A stretch of 64,000 nucleotides of DNA, taken from Marinobacter sp. JH2. Its GTDB lineage: Bacteria > Pseudomonadota > Gammaproteobacteria > Pseudomonadales > Oleiphilaceae. Position 1 is the stretch's first letter; each line of letters begins with the position of its first letter. Location of the stretch: assembly GCF_004353225.1 (NCBI RefSeq), contig NZ_CP037934.1, positions 3,038,001 to 3,102,000 of the forward strand. Reading direction: 5' to 3'. This document shows positions 33,015 through 41,643 of this stretch, in pieces. The notes beneath the pieces are model-generated. The model had not been told where the DNA came from. It searched no databases and saw only the letters and a list, made by a program, of their open reading frames with translations. The position numbers and the translations under genes were made by a program.

Positions 33015-33752
33015 ACACAATGATCGAACGCCAAGCCAAAGCAGCGCAGTAAACAGTGTTGCTATAACGATGGCGGGCCCGACCGGTACATCGAACATCA
33101 CGGAACCAACGATGGCGACCAGATGTCCGGTGATCGCACAGAGAGCAGCGGCTATTGGCGATTTGCCTAGGATGGATCCCACGATCAGCGGGGTGACAAT
33201 CAGTGTTGCGAACACAACATAGATGCCCGCCAACGACACCGAGTAGGTCACTGCGATCGCAAACACCGGCATGAACGCTGCGCTGGAAAGCCATCCAGAC
33301 AACTTCCAGCCGAGCAACCAGACAATTGCGGCCAGTATCGCTGTTGCCATGACCAGCTCCCAATTCGCCCATAGCAGATCGCCAGCGGCCGCACGTTGCA
33401 AAGCCTGAGCGCCATGGGGGTCGTCACTTACCAGCAGTATCGCCAGACTGGCACCTACCACATACAGCAGGCCAATCCAGGCCTCTTTGGCTTCGCCGAG
33501 CCGCCTGAAGATCAGGTGAACCGTCATGGCTGCGAGCAGGGCGAACAGCAAACTGCTCACTGGCGCCCCGGCAATTGTGTAGTGCGGCATGAAGTACAAC
33601 CCCGCGAGGGTGCCCAGTGCCGCCCATTGGGCAATCGCGAGATCGGCAAAGATCACGCCCCGGGCAATTACCTGATACCCCAGCGGCACCAACAGCAGGC
33701 AAAGCAGAGCGCTACCCAATACCGGCAGAAGCAGCCACTCAAAGGCTCCCAT
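32991..33752 (-). CDS. znuB: Zinc ABC transporter permease
   Basis: Inner-membrane permease of the ABC-3 family, 253 residues, with about seven to eight hydrophobic segments (MGAFEWLLLPVLGSALLCLLL; VIARGVIFADLAIAQWAALG). The start at 33752 is inside the end of znuA, giving a 14-bp overlap, so the two are translationally linked. Upstream in-frame codons are unlikely as starts. No ATPase gene adjoins; the only candidate is the relic at 31826. Its 3' end overlaps the tail of the M23 pseudogene by 24 bp. Confidence 0.88.
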   Translation of the reverse strand: MGAFEWLLLPVLGSALLCLLLVPLGYQVIARGVIFADLAIAQWAALGTLAGLYFMPHYTIAGAPVSSLLFALLAAMTVHLIFRRLGEAKEAWIGLLYVVGASLAILLVSDDPHGAQALQRAAAGDLLWANWELVMATAILAAIVWLLGWKLSGWLSSAAFMPVFAIAVTYSVSLAGIYVVFATLIVTPLIVGSILGKSPIAAALCAITGHLVAIVGSVMFDVPVGPAIVIATLFTALLWLGVRSLCSENGHHL

Positions 33753-34662
33753 CTGACACCTCGGTGATGCTCGCTTCGAGGCGGCCCACAATGGTAGAAA
33801 TCAGCCCGGCCAGATTGTCGTTTGGCGAATTGTCGGTCACCGTTCCCGGTAACACGAGAATCGGCTTATTCGTTTGTTTCGCAAGCCATTCAGCGGGCTT
33901 TCGGTCCTGGTGGCTGGCAATCAGGATCGCCGATGCCTTGTCCAGCCCCGGATCGGTCAGTAACTGACTCAGATGACTGGCGCTCGGTGGCAACCCCGGT
34001 TTCGGTTCTAAATCCACGGTGGAGCCCACACCCAGCCAGTTCAACAGGTAGCTGAAGCCGGTGTGCTGCACGACAACGGAGTGCCCTTCCAAGGCTTTCG
34101 CACTTTCGCGCCATTGTTCCCGGTGGCTGTTCCAGTTCACGCGCCACGTTATGTAACGAGCAAAAATATCAGCCGAGTGTTCAGGCCTGAGTTCGCCGAG
34201 GCGCTGGGCCAATGCTTCGGCAATCTTGGGTAGCTGATTCGGCGATAGATGCACATGGGGATTTCCTTCTGGGTGTACGTCCCCCATGCTGCGGTCTACG
34301 TGATCATGAGGCGCATGCAATTGGGCATGAGCGGCGGCAAAAAACAGACCGGTCCGGCCTGGCTGAACCTGTGCGTTGCCGGCCCGCTGAAGCAGTGTCG
34401 GCAACCAGCCAGCTTCCAAAGATGCCCCCGTGCAGATGGCAATATCCGCCCGGCCCATGGCGGCGATCAGGCTTGGTCTCGCTTCAATGTAATGGGGATC
34501 CTGCAGATAGCTAGTCGCCGTTGTGACGTGAGCGTCTGGCATCAATGCTCGGGTCAGGGTTGTCCACTCGGGCTCACAGGCAAATACATGGAAATCTGCC
34601 CGGGCTGGCAAAGAAACCAGCCCGATCAGAACACACAGAATGAGGGATCGTGAGTGGCGCAT
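33739..34662 (-). CDS. znuA: Periplasmic zinc-binding protein of the zinc ABC transporter
   Basis: A cluster A-I metal-binding protein of 307 residues with a signal peptide (ILCVLIGLVSLPARA). Zinc ligands are suggested by His57 (LQDPHYIEARPS) and the GNPHVHLSPNQ segment (133-143); a short His/Asp-rich loop (HAQLHAPHDHVDRSMGDVH) typical of ZnuA precedes it. ATG 34662 begins two bases after the upstream gene's TGA, so it is coupled to the frameshifted outer-membrane gene. It could be starved of translation by that frameshift. Confidence 0.9.
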   Translation of the reverse strand: MRHSRSLILCVLIGLVSLPARADFHVFACEPEWTTLTRALMPDAHVTTATSYLQDPHYIEARPSLIAAMGRADIAICTGASLEAGWLPTLLQRAGNAQVQPGRTGLFFAAAHAQLHAPHDHVDRSMGDVHPEGNPHVHLSPNQLPKIAEALAQRLGELRPEHSADIFARYITWRVNWNSHREQWRESAKALEGHSVVVQHTGFSYLLNWLGVGSTVDLEPKPGLPPSASHLSQLLTDPGLDKASAILIASHQDRKPAEWLAKQTNKPILVLPGTVTDNSPNDNLAGLISTIVGRLEASITEVSDGSL

Positions 34663-34663
34663 A

Positions 34664-35753
34664 TCAATAGCCATGAGCGCCGTGCGCACCGAGCGACATC
34701 ACATATTGTACCGCCACGGTGTTATCCGCATCGCTAAACCCGGTTGCTGACTGATGCGTGTATTGAAGCCTGATGGTTGAAAAGTGAGAGCGTGACCAGC
34801 TCAGCATGACGTCCGTTTCTTGCAGGTCTTGCTTGTGGAAGTGGTCACCGTGGGCTTGACTCAGCTCTACCTCACCATACCGGACACCCGCAGACCACTG
34901 TGGGGAAAATTGGTGAACGCCCGACACGTACCAGCCTTCGTGATCGTCATCGGAAGTCGCGAATTCGTTCAGGTCATCGGCATAGAGGTATTCTGCGCTG
35001 AGCGTCACCTGCTCATTTCCAAACGACATCGGCTATGTAGAGATTCTCACCGGTGTAGGAGGCACCGTGACTGTGATCGTGATCATCGTGATGGTCGTCG
35101 TGGTGATCTTCTGTTTCGCTGCTCTCGACACGAGTCTGACGGTTGTGCAGATAGGACAGCCCCGCCTGCCAGCTTTGGGAGATAGAAAGGTCACCACCGA
35201 CCCGAGTGTTCACGGTATAGACTCCGATATCCTCGTCGCCTTCTGAAAGCTCGTTGCCACCGAATGCTTCTGCGCCGACTTGCCAGAAAAACGGCACAGG
35301 CAACAGGGCATTCACACGCAGGCCGGTATCGTAGTAGTGGCTTCCTAATAACGCACGGTAGGCGGCCGGTCGTTCGACAAAGTCATCTTCGTGCATATGC
35401 CGGCCGTTGAGATAGCCCACCTGCGAAAGGAAGCGACCTGCGCGAACACTGAGCCCTGCGGGCAAACCGTTGGTCTGCAGGTAAGCTTCTTCAACCAACA
35501 CCTCACTCTCGCCGTCATGTTCTTCGAAAACGGCGGTCAATCGCCCAGAGAACAGATCATCGATGGGGGAAGACAAGGACAGTTCGGTATGTCCGAGGCC
35601 AAAGCCTTGGTCCCGGTGTGACAGCGCGGTGTCATTCTGCTTGTAATAGCCATCCAGGGTCAGGCTCACATCGGGGTTTAATTCGTTTGCAACGGCTCCG
35701 GTTGCGGGCAGTGTCAGCGCAAGGGCGGTCAAAGAAATCGTACGGCGAATCAT
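34664..35753 (-). pseudogene. Zinc-regulated outer-membrane protein, frameshifted
   Basis: Two frames make one gene. The first (35753 to a stop at 35015-35013, 246 residues) has a signal peptide (MIRRTISLTALALTLPATGAVAN), a barrel-like body with YLNGRHMHEDDFVERP and a His/Asp-rich loop (EDHHDDHHDDHDHSHG). The second continues from about 35029 (NEQVTLSAEYLYADDLNEF...) to 34664. The shift lies within about 20 bases (35015-35034); removal of one base would rejoin WK to EQVTLSAEY. The protein resembles the family often named zinc-regulated TonB-dependent receptor, although only a barrel is seen. Either a real mutation or a sequencing error. Confidence 0.75.
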
Positions 35754-35835
35754 AAATACTCCAACGTTAACGCAACAGGGCAGGCCGGCTTCCACCGAGC
35801 TGCCCTGGGAGGTTCATAAAGAGTGGGTGGGAAGG

Positions 35836-37140
35836 TTAATGATCGTGTTCATCATCGTCATGGAGGGCTTCCTCGGTTAGTCCCAGCCACGCAATGGAAG
35901 AGGCCTCAAAATCGAGCGTTATGGTTCGAACGATTTGGCCGGTGGACGTATCCACCTCGATCACCGTTTGGTTGTGCAACACGAACAGACGCTCTTGGGC
36001 TGCTGAAACAGCTGTGGCCAAGGTATCGCCGTCGGTGGGCGCGTCGATTAACGGAACTGTGTTAAGTAGCGCCCAGCTATCGGCAGGATCAAACAGTCGC
36101 AGGCCGCCGTCATCACCAAGCAAATAGAACACTTCACCATGGGTGGTGAAGCCTTGGGCAAGCCGTCCCACGCCGTCGCCGATAGTCAGCTCACGATAAG
36201 CCGTGGTATCTGATTCCCCATCGATAATGAACAGTTGGTCGCCGGCAATGCCGACCAGCTCTTCAACATCGTGATTGGCGGCGAAGTCTCCAATGCGCGC
36301 TCCGGCGTCAAGACTTTCAGGGTTCGCCAGCTTGGTTGCAGGGTAGCCGGCCTCGTGGAGGTCGATGACCAGTACGCCGTCACTGCAACCAAATCCGAGA
36401 CTGTGCGCGCTCATACCGGCACCGTGAAGATCCGGGCAGGCTTCGTCATAACGCTCTTCGAATTCGAAATTGGAACCATCAAGGTGGTAACGCTCGACGG
36501 CGGCAGGGAGCGTGGTGTCGGTAATGGCACTATCCCGGTAAGTCACGAACAGGTGACCGTCGATCAGCTTGGCAACGCCGTGCATGTTGTTCTCAAGTTC
36601 AAGGCTGGAGAGGGTCGCGTTATTTCCCAAAGTGGTATCAGAGAAAACGGTTACTTTTGAGCTGGCAGCGGCACCGCCGTCAAAGAAAACCACACCGTAG
36701 GAGTCGCCCGCGGTGTAGTGAGTCGGCTTGTGATCATTCAGCGTCAGGGACAGCGCGCTGGGCGTTTCAGCGTAGTCGTGCAGATGGTCGCCATGATCTT
36801 CGGTATAAAGCCCGCTATCAAAAAACGACACTCGATCGTCTTCACGTTGAATAGCAATGGCATACCGGTTATCCGGTGAGGCATAGAGGCTTGGGGAACC
36901 GCCGTCGATACTCATTGAAGTCAGTACCTGGGCGTCGTCTAAGTTCAGAAACTTCAGCGCCGATGCATCGGAATCAAACAAGGCGAGGCGCCCGCCGGTC
37001 TCAATGCTTATTTCCGTATGGGCGTCGTCTGAACTGCTGTCACTTCCACCGCAAGCAGACAGCAATGTGGCTGAGGCCAATACCAACGAAGCAGCCAAAG
37101 GGCGCTGAGCAGACGAGAGTGGTTTAGGTGGGTAAGTCAT
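35836..37140 (-). CDS. AztD-like zinc-binding beta-propeller lipoprotein
   Basis: A 434-residue lipoprotein with a signal peptide ending in the lipobox LLSAC. The body has repeated strands of beta-propeller type (ALFDSDASALKFLNLDD; ASPDNRYAIAIQRED; GDGVGRLAQGF). Metal-rich features are EDHGDHLHDY, CPDLHGAG, a GCSDGVLVI blade and a C-terminal DDDEHDH. These resemble AztD, a periplasmic zinc chaperone that hands zinc to a ZnuA-like protein, and the ZnuA gene here is in the same direction. Membrane anchoring is unusual for AztD. It is the first gene of the run to OMP-znuA-znuB, with a weak Zur-like site upstream. Confidence 0.65.
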   Translation of the reverse strand: MTYPPKPLSSAQRPLAASLVLASATLLSACGGSDSSSDDAHTEISIETGGRLALFDSDASALKFLNLDDAQVLTSMSIDGGSPSLYASPDNRYAIAIQREDDRVSFFDSGLYTEDHGDHLHDYAETPSALSLTLNDHKPTHYTAGDSYGVVFFDGGAAASSKVTVFSDTTLGNNATLSSLELENNMHGVAKLIDGHLFVTYRDSAITDTTLPAAVERYHLDGSNFEFEERYDEACPDLHGAGMSAHSLGFGCSDGVLVIDLHEAGYPATKLANPESLDAGARIGDFAANHDVEELVGIAGDQLFIIDGESDTTAYRELTIGDGVGRLAQGFTTHGEVFYLLGDDGGLRLFDPADSWALLNTVPLIDAPTDGDTLATAVSAAQERLFVLHNQTVIEVDTSTGQIVRTITLDFEASSIAWLGLTEEALHDDDEHDH

Positions 37141-37153
37141 ACAATCTCCAATA

Positions 37154-37172
37154 CATGTTATAACGTTGCAAT
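37154..37172 (-). promoter_or_regulatory. Weak Zur-like site upstream of the AztD-like gene
   Basis: CATGTTATAACGTTGCAAT has one good half (ATGTTATA) and a perfect 8-bp core GTTATAAC (37157-37164), but the other half is poor: about 12 of 18 positions match. It lies 14 bp upstream of the gene start, where bound Zur would block transcription or initiation. Confidence 0.4.
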
Positions 37173-37265
37173 AAAAGCATATGGAAAACCCATCAAGGCC
37201 AAACACCAGGTGTGGGGTGTCGAAGGTTTGTTGATCCTTAAAGGGCGTATCGCCGAAGAGTTGAA

Positions 37266-37284
37266 AATGTTATGTTATAACATT
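37266..37284. promoter_or_regulatory. Candidate Zur box upstream of the first COG0523 GTPase
   Basis: AATGTTATGTTATAACATT matches 17 of 18 specified positions of the Zur pattern, the best site in the window, 56 bp before ATG 37340. It shares its first 17 bases with the site at 31767. Confidence 0.8.
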
Positions 37285-37339
37285 ATTAATGTAAAGCAAC
37301 GTTCAGTGCGGAACAGCTAACGCAACACGGAGACAAAAA

Positions 37340-38542
37340 ATGAACCTTCAAGATACGCGCCTTCCGGTAACGGTATTGTCAGGATTTCTTGGCGCAGGCA
37401 AAACCACCGTTCTGAACCACATCCTGAACAATCGCGAAGGACGTCGGGTGGCCGTGATTGTCAACGACATGAGCGAGGTCAATATTGATGCTGCCCAGGT
37501 CCAGCAAGAAGTCACCCTGAATCGATCAGAGGAAAAGCTGGTTGAGATGAGTAATGGCTGCATTTGCTGCACACTTCGTGAGGATTTGCTGGTAGAGGTG
37601 CGTAGGCTGGCGGACGAAGGCCGCTTCGATTGTCTGGTTATTGAATCCACGGGAATTTCGGAACCTTTGCCGGTAGCGGAAACGTTTACCTTCGCGGATG
37701 AGGATGGAATCAGTCTGTCTGACATCGCCCTTCTCGATACCATGGTCACCGTTGTGGATGCGATGAACTTCCTCAAGGACTTCGATGAAGCGCAATCGTT
37801 GCAGGATGCAGGGGAAAGTCTGGGCGAAGAAGACGAGCGCAGTGTCGCAGACCTTCTGGTGGATCAGGTTGAATTCAGCGACATCTTGTTGATCAGCAAA
37901 ACCGATCTGGTTGCTCCAGAAGAACTGGAGCGACTCAAGGGCGTGCTGGGAAGTCTGAATACAGAGGCGGAGATCGTTGCCATTGAGCAGGGCGCGGTGC
38001 CACTGGATAAAGTGCTGGATACCGGTCGATTCAGTTTTGAGCGCGCGCAGCAGGCGCCGGGTTGGCTAAAGGAAATGCGGGGCGAACACATCCCGGAAAC
38101 CGAGGAATATGGCATTTCCAGCTTTGTCTACCGTGCTCGGCGCCCGTTCCATCCGGCGAAATTTTATGAATTTCTGCATCAACCCGTTTCTAATGGCAAA
38201 CTGATACGTTCCAAGGGCTACTTTTGGCTCGCCACTCGACCAGAGTATGCGGGCCACTGGAGCCAAGCAGGCGGTATGGCGCGGCACGGGTTCGCCGGCA
38301 TGTTCTGGAAAGCCGTGCCGAAGGAAAATTGGCCGGAGGATACCGAGTACCGTAACTCTATTATGGAAACCTGGGTTGAGCCCTTCGGTGATATGCGCCA
38401 GGAACTGGTTTTTATTGGCCAGAACATCGATCAGGCGGCTGTGACTCGCGAGCTGGACGACTGCCTTTTGGATGAACAACAGTTGTTGGCGGGGAAAGCC
38501 TTCTGGCAAACCCTGAATGATCCGTTCCCAATCTGGGAGTAA
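37340..38542 (+). CDS. COG0523 (CobW/ZigA-type) zinc-associated GTPase
   Basis: A 400-residue G3E-family GTPase, the kind induced by zinc starvation and thought to pass zinc to client enzymes. P-loop GFLGAGKTT (15-23), metal-binding CICC (74-77), NGCICC context and SGKTDL-like guanine-specificity (SKTDL) are visible, followed by the C-terminal CobW_C domain. ATG 37340 follows GGAG. It lies 56 bp after a near-perfect Zur-like site and is the better candidate for ZigA/YciC function of the two paralogues. Confidence 0.88.
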   Translation: MNLQDTRLPVTVLSGFLGAGKTTVLNHILNNREGRRVAVIVNDMSEVNIDAAQVQQEVTLNRSEEKLVEMSNGCICCTLREDLLVEVRRLADEGRFDCLVIESTGISEPLPVAETFTFADEDGISLSDIALLDTMVTVVDAMNFLKDFDEAQSLQDAGESLGEEDERSVADLLVDQVEFSDILLISKTDLVAPEELERLKGVLGSLNTEAEIVAIEQGAVPLDKVLDTGRFSFERAQQAPGWLKEMRGEHIPETEEYGISSFVYRARRPFHPAKFYEFLHQPVSNGKLIRSKGYFWLATRPEYAGHWSQAGGMARHGFAGMFWKAVPKENWPEDTEYRNSIMETWVEPFGDMRQELVFIGQNIDQAAVTRELDDCLLDEQQLLAGKAFWQTLNDPFPIWE

Positions 38543-38616
38543 CCGAGCCCTCAGACGATCAATGAGCCTCTAGACTCGCACACATCAATGGATTGTAAGA
38601 AGAGAACGACGAACTC

Positions 38617-39600
38617 ATGGCAGACATCCGGACACGTATTCCCACTCACCTGGTGCTTGGCTTTCTCGGCGCTGGCAAAACCACGGCAATTCTTAATCTG
38701 ATGAAGCAAAAGCCGGATGGCGAGCGCTGGGCGGTGCTGGTTAACGAGTTTGGCGAGGTGGGCATCGATGGCGCTATGCTGTCGAATCACGGTGTCGCGG
38801 TGAAAGAAGTGCCTGGCGGCTGCATGTGCTGCGTGTCGGGCCTGCCGATGCAGATGGGGCTCAACAGCCTGATCAGTTTTTCACGCCCGGATCGGTTGTT
38901 CATTGAGCCAACCGGGCTGGGTCATCCAGCACAGGTGATCGAAACACTGACGGGGGAGTTTTATCGAGATGTCTTGAACCTTTCTACATCCGTTTGCCTG
39001 GTTGACCCGCGCCGGCTCGAAGACGAGCGAGTGCTTGCCAGCCGGCAGTTTCATGATCAGGTAGCCGTAGCGGAGTTGTTGGTGGCGAGCAAAGTCGATC
39101 TGTGCACACCCGAACAGCTAGCCCGGTTTGATGCTTGGGCGAGTGACTGGCAACCGGCAAAGCGGCGCATCGAAAAAATCAGCGGAGGGCAGCTTCCTCT
39201 GGCATGGTTGGTGGGGGAATCTGACCAGCTTTCGCCTCGGTTTCCAGAAGCTCACCATCATCACCACGACAAAGCTCTGGCTGAAAAACCATCGTTGGTG
39301 GATGAGCCCTGGCAGTCGTATTTCAATACAGGGGATGGCTATACCAGTATGGGCTGGCGTATCCATAAAGACACGGTGTTTGATCTGACCGCTCTGCAAA
39401 GCTTGGCTTGCAACGAGGGATTTGAACGCTTTAAAGGAGTGGTGAATACAACCGATGGCTGGTGGATGTTCAATGCCGTGCAAGGTTCACTGACCCTACT
39501 GGAAACCGAGCCCACCGATGAATCACGGCTGGAAGTGATCAGTCATACGCTCGACCAAAACGATCTGGATCATCAGCTTCGGGCAGCTGCTGTCGACTAG
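38617..39600 (+). CDS. Second COG0523 GTPase, His-rich
   Basis: A 327-residue paralogue in the same direction, 74 bases after the first. It has P-loop GFLGAGKTT (15-23), CMCC at 69-72, and a His run (EAHHHHHDK) in the linker before the C-terminal domain. The shorter length and His run set it apart from the first GTPase. It is probably in the same Zur-controlled unit. The client protein is unknown. Confidence 0.85.
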   Translation: MADIRTRIPTHLVLGFLGAGKTTAILNLMKQKPDGERWAVLVNEFGEVGIDGAMLSNHGVAVKEVPGGCMCCVSGLPMQMGLNSLISFSRPDRLFIEPTGLGHPAQVIETLTGEFYRDVLNLSTSVCLVDPRRLEDERVLASRQFHDQVAVAELLVASKVDLCTPEQLARFDAWASDWQPAKRRIEKISGGQLPLAWLVGESDQLSPRFPEAHHHHHDKALAEKPSLVDEPWQSYFNTGDGYTSMGWRIHKDTVFDLTALQSLACNEGFERFKGVVNTTDGWWMFNAVQGSLTLLETEPTDESRLEVISHTLDQNDLDHQLRAAAVD

Positions 39601-39631
39601 CAGTGGGCCAAAGGAGGCACGACCCACTGCT
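39599..39631. terminator. Hairpin between convergent COG0523 and thiolase genes
   Basis: AGCAGTGGG / CCCACTGCT is a perfect 9-bp stem with a 15-nt loop, overlapping the last bases of the GTPase stop region. It marks the boundary between the zinc locus and the catabolic island. There is no strong U-run. Confidence 0.45.
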
Positions 39632-39655
39632 TAAAATGACGGAAAGGGTCTTGGG

Positions 39656-40858
39656 TTACACCCTTTCAATCAGTGTCGCAATGCCTTGGCCGACACCCAC
39701 GCACATCGTACAAACGGCATAGCGCCCGCCCGTGCGTTGGAGCTGGTAGGCTGCGGTCATCAGCAAACGGGCGCCGGACATGCCCAGTGGGTGCCCCAGT
39801 GCGATAGCGCCGCCGTTGGGGTTAACCCTTGGGTCATCGTCGGCGACGCCCAGCTCACGCAGAACGGCCAGACCTTGGGCGGCGAAGGCTTCGTTCAGTT
39901 CGATGACGTCGACTTCATCGATGCTGATCCCCTGTTTCTCCAGCAGTTTTCTAACCGCAGGCACTGGCCCGATACCCATAATGCCGGGTTCTACACCCGC
40001 GGTGGCCATGCCCAAGATTTTCGCCATTGGCTTGAGGCCGTGTTTATCTACGGCTTCTTGGCTAGCAACCAACATGGCTGCAGCGCCGTCGTTAACGCCT
40101 GAAGCATTGCCCGCGGTGACACTACCGTTTTCACGGAAGGGCGTTGGCAGGGCCGCGAGTTTTTCCAATGAACTCTCGCGCGGATGTTCATCGGTGTCGA
40201 AAATGAGAGGGTCTTGTTTCCGGCGTGGGATGGAGATTGGCACAATTTCTTCGGTGAACATTCCTAAGTTCTGTGCTCGAGCGGTTTTCTGCTGAGACCG
40301 GAAAGCGAACTGGTCCTGATCTTCCCGCGATACATGGAATTGTTCGGCAACATTCTCTGCTGTCTCCGGCATGGAGTCGGTGCCGTACTGCTTTTTCATC
40401 AGTGGGTTGATGAAGCGCCAGCCGATGGTGGTGTCTTCGATCATCTGCCCTCGGGAATAGGCAGACGTTGCTTTGCCCATCACGTAAGGGGCACGGGACA
40501 TGGATTCCACGCCACCCGCCAAAACCAATTCCATTTCTCCGGCACGAATGGCACGGAAAGCGGTGCCTACGGCGTCCATGCCGGAGCCGCATAACCGGTT
40601 GAGCGTGGTGCCCGGTACTGAGCTGGGCATCCCCGCGAGTAGCGCTGACATGCGCGCCACGTTTCGGTTATCTTCACCGGCTTGGTTGGCGCAGCCCATC
40701 ATCACTTCGTCGATAGCGGCAGGGTTCAGCTCTGGGGCTTCCTGCAAGACTGCTTTAAAGATATGTGCCGCGAGGTCGTCTGGGCGAACGCTGGCTAGGG
40801 TGCCACCAAAGCGGCCGATCGCCGAACGGCGCGGATGGCAGAGAAAAACGTCAGTCAT
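39656..40858 (-). CDS. pcaF: 3-oxoadipyl-CoA thiolase (acetyl-CoA acyltransferase)
   Basis: Cleaves 3-oxoadipyl-CoA with CoA to succinyl-CoA and acetyl-CoA. The 400-residue protein has the thiolase catalytic cysteine Cys90 (LNRLCGSGMDAV), the GHPLGMSGAR histidine motif and the C-terminal CVGVGQGI cysteine. Length and sequence are of the PcaF/DcaF type rather than fatty-acid FadA. ATG 40858 has GAGG upstream. It follows the CoA-transferase pair by eight bases and forms their operon. Other beta-ketothiolase substrates cannot be excluded. Confidence 0.88.
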   Translation of the reverse strand: MTDVFLCHPRRSAIGRFGGTLASVRPDDLAAHIFKAVLQEAPELNPAAIDEVMMGCANQAGEDNRNVARMSALLAGMPSSVPGTTLNRLCGSGMDAVGTAFRAIRAGEMELVLAGGVESMSRAPYVMGKATSAYSRGQMIEDTTIGWRFINPLMKKQYGTDSMPETAENVAEQFHVSREDQDQFAFRSQQKTARAQNLGMFTEEIVPISIPRRKQDPLIFDTDEHPRESSLEKLAALPTPFRENGSVTAGNASGVNDGAAAMLVASQEAVDKHGLKPMAKILGMATAGVEPGIMGIGPVPAVRKLLEKQGISIDEVDVIELNEAFAAQGLAVLRELGVADDDPRVNPNGGAIALGHPLGMSGARLLMTAAYQLQRTGGRYAVCTMCVGVGQGIATLIERV

Positions 40859-40866
40859 ATTAAACC

Positions 40867-41643
40867 TCACAATTGGCTGGCATGGTGGGCGTTCGTGCGT
40901 GCCTTTAGATCACGCAGGACGTTTAGTTCTTTTGGGGTCGGTTCGGGAGTGGTTTCTAGCCGATCTGAAAATTGGATCTCCCAGCCCGTGGCCTCGATCA
41001 CCTGTTCCCGAGTCACGTTTGGATGCAGGGACGTAACCACCAACTCTTTGGTTTCCTGGTCGGGCTTAAGAATGCACAAGTCGGTGATGACAATCGTGGG
41101 GCCACGCCCGATATTGGGCACCTTATTCCGAGCTTTTCCGTCTCGTCCGAAACCCAATGTCGTAACAAAATCCACGTCCTTTACGAACGAGCGTTTGGAA
41201 TGCTTCATGGTAATGAAGACTTCTTTCGCGTTGGTGGCAATTTCTGGAGCGCCTCCGCCACCGGGGAGACGTATTTTTGGTTCTCTATAGTCGCCGATCA
41301 AGGTCGTATTCAGGTTGGCGTAGCGGTCGATCTGGGCCGTGCCCAAAAAGCCAACGCTGATGTGCCCACCCTGTAGCCAATAACGAAACATTTCGGGCAC
41401 AGCTACGGTGGTCAGAGCGGATTCGCATAATTCTCCGTCACCAATGGATAGGGGAAGTACGTCGGGCTTGGTTTGCAGTGTGCCGGATTCATAGATCAGA
41501 GTGATGTCGGGCGCATGGGTCAGGCGGGCCAGGTTGGCTGCTTCGCTAGGAAGACCAATGCCAACGAAGCACGTCATATCATTGGTCAATGCTCGGGCAG
41601 CAGTGACGCTCATCATTTCCGAGGAGGTAAACTCAAGGTTCAT
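40867..41643 (-). CDS. 3-oxoacid (3-oxoadipate type) CoA-transferase, subunit B
   Basis: A 258-residue class I CoA-transferase beta subunit. The catalytic glutamate is probably Glu52 in LIYESGTLQ. The GGGGAPEIATNAKEV loop is typical. It resembles the CatJ/PcaJ group acting on 3-oxoadipate with succinyl-CoA as donor; DcaJ-type dicarboxylate transferases are alternatives. ATG 41643 overlaps the upstream subunit stop by four bases (ATGA), so translation is coupled. Confidence 0.85.
   Translation of the reverse strand: MNLEFTSSEMMSVTAARALTNDMTCFVGIGLPSEAANLARLTHAPDITLIYESGTLQTKPDVLPLSIGDGELCESALTTVAVPEMFRYWLQGGHISVGFLGTAQIDRYANLNTTLIGDYREPKIRLPGGGGAPEIATNAKEVFITMKHSKRSFVKDVDFVTTLGFGRDGKARNKVPNIGRGPTIVITDLCILKPDQETKELVVTSLHPNVTREQVIEATGWEIQFSDRLETTPEPTPKELNVLRDLKARTNAHHASQL

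Noticed and set aside
35013..35034. Programmed frameshifting in the outer-membrane gene.
   Set aside because: No slippery heptamer or downstream structure is evident, so mutation or sequencing error is simpler.
35080..35110. Short repeated CAT/GAT triplets resembling a simple repeat.
   Set aside because: They encode the His/Asp-rich loop of the outer-membrane protein.
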